A stretch of 64,000 bases of DNA. It comes from Bdellovibrio sp. SKB1291214. Its GTDB lineage: Bacteria; Bdellovibrionota; Bdellovibrionia; Bdellovibrionales; Bdellovibrionaceae. Made by a program: the position numbers and the translations under genes. The stretch spans positions 434,001 to 498,000 of the forward strand of contig NZ_CP106855.1 of the NCBI RefSeq assembly GCF_002209355.2. The letters run 5' to 3'. The notes under the pieces were generated by a model, which worked only from the letters and a program-made list of their open reading frames with translations, had not been told where the DNA came from and ran no database searches. Below, one piece after another: positions 60,951-64,000 of this stretch (within the stretch, counting starts at the first letter, position 1; every line of letters starts with the position of its first letter).

Positions 60951-62948
60951 CTAAGCAGCAATAGAAATGCTTTCTTGTTGCTGCTGTTTTACCAAGATTT
61001 GTGTCAATTCCAATGCGGCTTTATCAGCTTGGTTCACACTGTAATAGTAGGCTTTGCCATTTTTCAAATGAATCAAGAGACCTTTTTGCCAAAATTTTGG
61101 CGTCACAAAAAAGTTTCTGAAGCCCACTTGTTTAAACCAAAGCTTAAAGGCGAATGGATGGGCGATTCCACGGAATGACTCTACTTTCGAGATTTGCTCC
61201 AGAGGAATTAGTTTAGAATAATAAGTCACACTTTTAATCATCAGCTTGCCATCAACCACCATCATCTTTCGTGGCATCAATGCATAAACTCCACAAGCAA
61301 TTAGAATTGTTCCGAACATCCAAACGACGCTGGAAAGATAGTTTGAAAGAAACAAATGACTTTGAATAAACTGGGACTGTGTCGCAAATCGTGTCAGCAA
61401 CATCTGGAAATGGATCACTCCCACATAAACTGCAACCAAGCCCAACGCTTCCATCATTTTCACTGGCGGATATTGGATCTTACGAATCCATTGCAAGCGA
61501 TCATGAGCAAAAGGCTTCGTAAAGAACTTGCGCAAGCCAATAAACGACACAACGGCCGTTAAGAAATACAGAACGTAAATATCAAAGGTAAAGAACAGAT
61601 ACGGAGAATACACCATCTCGTAAGCGTGGTTTTCATTAAACGTCGCCTTTAGACTACTCTTATATTCATCCAATTTCATATTTTGCAAAACTTGGAACGG
61701 AGATACAAAGGAGCCGTACTCTTCCAATTGACTGTCATAATGGGAGGCAAGGCTCATCATCTTTTCTGCGTCACGGCCCATCAGCTGATACTGAGAAAGA
61801 TACAACGTGATGGCCTCTTTCATCTGAGCTTCCGTGATTTGCCCTTCACGGGCTTCTTTCTGGATGTAATCCTTGGCGATATCGATATTTTCTAGCAAAT
61901 GCTCTTTTGGTGTTTGGAACTGAATGGCCCCATAGCCATAACCGCGATTGAAATACACACTCGCGTTGGCAGAGTACGTTTGCCCTTTGATGTTACGAAT
62001 TTCTTTCATCAAGCGATGAGTTAAAAACTCCATATAGAGCTGAGCGATTTCGGTATCTTTAAAGGACATATTCCATGCTTTAGCACCGAGGTACACATAA
62101 GGATTTCCATCCCACAATGTGCGACGAACAAAGGGACGTTCCACTGGATTCGGAGTTTCAGGGGCTGGCATCTTTTTGCCCTCTTTCGCTGGCAATGAAC
62201 CCCATGTCTTTTCAATCTCGGCCATCATTTGTGCGCGGTCATACTTACCCGCCACAAATAATTTCATATTCGCTGGGTAGTACCAATCGGCATAGTGCTT
62301 TTCCAATTGTGCAGGTTCCAATTTGCGGTTGGAAAGTTGTTCTTCCGTGCGTGTGAAACGATCTTCGTTACCCTTGATGCCGAATTCACTTTTCCAAAAC
62401 CCAGGTTCACGCAGATAACTTGGATAAAGATAATCCATCGGGTTGAAACCCAGAGTTTCAGAAATAGGCCCCGGGCGCCCGATCTCAAGTTCGACGGTGC
62501 CTTTTTCTTTCTGCACGAACTCTGGCAAGATACTTGGAACAAGAATCATTTTACCAAAGCTTTCCAAAAGCCACGTGCCCTTTTTAGCAGGGATCGAACC
62601 AAAGTAACTTGTCACGCGACTGGATGTGGAACCATTGGCCTCGCCACCCGCTTCACGGATCAACTGCAAATATGTCATTTCGTCTTTCAAGGATTTATCG
62701 CGGAACAAAACGTGCTCTAGCAAATGCGAAATGCCGTATTCACCCGATTTCTCGATATCCCAACCAACCCCCACTTCAAGACGCAGTGAAGTTGTCGTGG
62801 CTTCATCACTTGGAGCCAAGAAAACCTGCATACCGTTTTTTAGTTTGATGTGTTCGATCTTTTTATAAGGATCCTCACCGATTTCAGCAGCGGCGAAAAT
62901 TTGAACAGAAAAGATAAGTGCGATTAAAGAAATAAGTAGTTGTTTCAT
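60951..62948 (-). CDS. M16-family zinc protease fused to a membrane/PH-like C-terminal domain
   Basis: 665 residues. ATG 62948 gives a signal peptide (KQLLISLIALIFSVQIFAAA); the frame extends to 63071 but that part is not conserved-looking and overlaps the divergent gene. M16 domain: inverted zinc motif HLLEH (residues 75-79) and downstream KGTVELEIGR for the third ligand, then a second M16 half (PANMKLFVAGKYD, GQTYSANASVYFNRGYGYG). After residue about 440 come three membrane helices (FFTFDIYVLYFLTAVVSFIG; LGLVAVYVGVIHFQMLLT; SVVWMFGTILIACGVYALMP) and a beta-rich end (MMVVDGKLMIKSVTYYSKLI ... LLIHLKNGKAYYYSV) like a bacterial PH domain. This tail is not usual in M16 enzymes and would tether the protease. 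Confidence 0.87.
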   Translation of the reverse strand: MKQLLISLIALIFSVQIFAAAEIGEDPYKKIEHIKLKNGMQVFLAPSDEATTTSLRLEVGVGWDIEKSGEYGISHLLEHVLFRDKSLKDEMTYLQLIREAGGEANGSTSSRVTSYFGSIPAKKGTWLLESFGKMILVPSILPEFVQKEKGTVELEIGRPGPISETLGFNPMDYLYPSYLREPGFWKSEFGIKGNEDRFTRTEEQLSNRKLEPAQLEKHYADWYYPANMKLFVAGKYDRAQMMAEIEKTWGSLPAKEGKKMPAPETPNPVERPFVRRTLWDGNPYVYLGAKAWNMSFKDTEIAQLYMEFLTHRLMKEIRNIKGQTYSANASVYFNRGYGYGAIQFQTPKEHLLENIDIAKDYIQKEAREGQITEAQMKEAITLYLSQYQLMGRDAEKMMSLASHYDSQLEEYGSFVSPFQVLQNMKLDEYKSSLKATFNENHAYEMVYSPYLFFTFDIYVLYFLTAVVSFIGLRKFFTKPFAHDRLQWIRKIQYPPVKMMEALGLVAVYVGVIHFQMLLTRFATQSQFIQSHLFLSNYLSSVVWMFGTILIACGVYALMPRKMMVVDGKLMIKSVTYYSKLIPLEQISKVESFRGIAHPFAFKLWFKQVGFRNFFVTPKFWQKGLLIHLKNGKAYYYSVNQADKAALELTQILVKQQQQESISIAA

Positions 62949-63043
62949 GCCACACCTATCGGAATAAACTTTTAAAAGTTTACAGCCTAAGGCTAGACAA
63001 TAGACCAGTTGCCCCTCGAAAATTCGCCTCCTATAATCAGAAC

Positions 63044-63604
63044 ATGAAAACAATTTACTATGGCGCCACAAGTTTAAACGGCTTCATCGCGGACGAAAAC
63101 AACTCCTTGGATTGGCTTTTCCAATTCAGCGACGGAGACGTCCCGCAGTCTTATACAAACTTTATTAAGGATGTAGGCGCCATCTGCATGGGCTCACATA
63201 CATATGAGTGGATGTGGGAGAATCAAATTTCCAAGGCCGAGGATCCTGCGAAGGCTTGGCCGTATCAGATGCCTGCGTTTGTCTTTACGACTCGAAAGCT
63301 GGTTGAGATCCCTGGTGCTGATGTTCGCTTTGTTCAGGGCGATGTCCGCCCGGTGTTTGAGGCGATGAAGAACGCTGCTGGTGGCAAGAATCTTTGGGTT
63401 GTTGGTGGTGGGGAACTCGCTGCTAAGTTTTACGATGCGGGATTGTTGGATGAATTGATCTTGCAAGTTGCACCGTTAACGCTAGCAGGAGGTGCTCCCC
63501 TGTTTCCTAGAAAGATCCACCCGCCGATGAAGCTAATCTCGGCGGAAGCGATTAAGAATTTGTTTGTTGAATTGAAATATAAAATTTCTCAGAAAGAATC
63601 ATAA
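63044..63604 (+). CDS. RibD C-terminal/dihydrofolate-reductase-like protein
   Basis: 186 residues of the RibD-C reductase fold. Starts with YYGATSLNGFIADENNSLDW (family N-terminal strand and loop), then AICMGSHTYEW, VFTTRKL and the NADPH-binding GGKNLWVVGGGELAAKF followed by DELILQVAPLTLAGGAPLFP. Members are stand-alone, of unknown substrate, used in stress or resistance. Divergent from the M16 gene by 95 bases. Confidence 0.9.
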   Translation: MKTIYYGATSLNGFIADENNSLDWLFQFSDGDVPQSYTNFIKDVGAICMGSHTYEWMWENQISKAEDPAKAWPYQMPAFVFTTRKLVEIPGADVRFVQGDVRPVFEAMKNAAGGKNLWVVGGGELAAKFYDAGLLDELILQVAPLTLAGGAPLFPRKIHPPMKLISAEAIKNLFVELKYKISQKES

Positions 63605-63616
63605 ATCCAAAAATCT

Positions 63617-64000
63617 TCAGTTATCGAAATCAACACCAAAGCTATTCGAAAACTTTTTCATATCCAGCACAAACTTACGTTCACTTAATCTAATATTTTC
63701 AATTTCAATGGAAACTTCCTCCCCATTCAAAGATTTTCGAAGATTCTGATGTAAAATACTTTGATTTGATAAAAAGTTATTTAAATCTTCCGGCTTAAGA
63801 TTATCTCCGACCCAGAGTTTTACTTCTGTTTTTTCATCCTGCGGTTTGCCAAAGTATATTACTCCGTCGATTATAAATCGATTAAATTCTTTTGCAGACC
63901 GAACCGGATGACCGTCAATCTCCATGCCATTAAAAAGCCTCTGACCAAGTACAAGACAAGTGTGAATAGCTTCGTCGCCATTAATTTCAAATCCAACTTT
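63617..64000 (-). CDS. Unknown protein, 5' end beyond the right edge
   Basis: An open frame continues without stop from the window edge down to 63617, at least 127 residues. An internal ATG at 63925 could suggest a shorter protein, but the frame upstream (KVGFEINGDEAIHTCLVLGQ) reads as normal protein, so the gene is most likely truncated by the window. The visible part is mixed alpha/beta and charged, ending NSFGVDFDN. Family not recognised. Convergent with the RibD-C gene, 12 bases apart. Confidence 0.7.
   Translation of the reverse strand, partial: KVGFEINGDEAIHTCLVLGQRLFNGMEIDGHPVRSAKEFNRFIIDGVIYFGKPQDEKTEVKLWVGDNLKPEDLNNFLSNQSILHQNLRKSLNGEEVSIEIENIRLSERKFVLDMKKFSNSFGVDFDN

Noticed and set aside
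1-64000. tRNA, rRNA, CRISPR arrays, insertion sequences or prophage genes
   Set aside because: Intergenic gaps are short and were read through; no cloverleaf with TTCGA arm, regularly spaced repeat, transposase or phage structural gene was recognised.

Overview
The window reads as chromosome of a Gram-negative predatory-type delta-proteobacterium, most likely a Bdellovibrio relative (inference). Supporting signs are mid-range G+C, dense short operons, many exported proteins of unknown function, a lipoprotein-like 'FQNCG' leader, several large PAS/GAF hybrid kinases, and a set of envelope- and nucleic-acid-degrading enzymes (MepA-type endopeptidase, VanX-type dipeptidase, outer-membrane phospholipase A, secreted endonuclease I, M16 protease). 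No tRNA, rRNA, IS element, prophage or CRISPR array was recognised.

Layout. 1-3941: a tolC-macA-macB efflux operon on the minus strand, cut by the left edge. 4050-9550: exported proteins of unknown role, a PAP/fibrillin-like protein, a TSUP transporter, a 3D-domain protein and glutaredoxin. 9614-16571: a methyltransferase, MepA, a tRNA-dihydrouridine synthase, and a minus-strand run of persulfide-dioxygenase-like MBL protein, two YeeE/YedE halves, acetyl-CoA synthetase and a DUF6580 membrane protein. 16661-21439: DEAD-box helicase, a long palindrome, dnaK, a strong candidate structured RNA opposite dnaK, and a VanX-like dipeptidase. 21534-26147: CatB-type acetyltransferase, a pair of related small membrane proteins, a cysteine-cluster protein, a MazG-like/Tag pair and a luciferase-like oxidoreductase. 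26392-31011: a cytochrome c/DUF1592-DUF1552 secreted pair and an OMPLA operon with a 49-residue membrane peptide.

31318-39780 is the most striking block: a 34-residue peptide with an XRE regulator, then a receiver protein, a 1608-residue CheB-CheR-PAS-histidine kinase-receiver protein, a bacteriophytochrome photosensory core without its own kinase, and heme oxygenase. Together these look like a red/far-red light-sensing unit in which chromophore supply, sensor and kinase are separate but co-transcribed proteins.

39947-51415: small exported protein, GST, Tat-exported SDR, a FUS-like low-complexity protein coupled to an MBL hydrolase, a BBP2 porin, and a six-gene coupled operon (receiver, YaiO-like barrel, HEAT-like membrane protein, GT2 synthase, HPt, hybrid kinase) that looks like a phosphorelay-controlled polysaccharide synthesis/export machine. 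51686-64000: beta-propeller-like lipoprotein, a helical-repeat protein paired with a secreted protein carrying a full HExxHxxGxxH zinc motif, endonuclease I, a D12-class DNA adenine methylase without restriction partner, a GAF-PAS hybrid kinase, an M16 protease fused to a membrane/PH-like tail, a RibD-C reductase and a partial unknown gene at the right edge.
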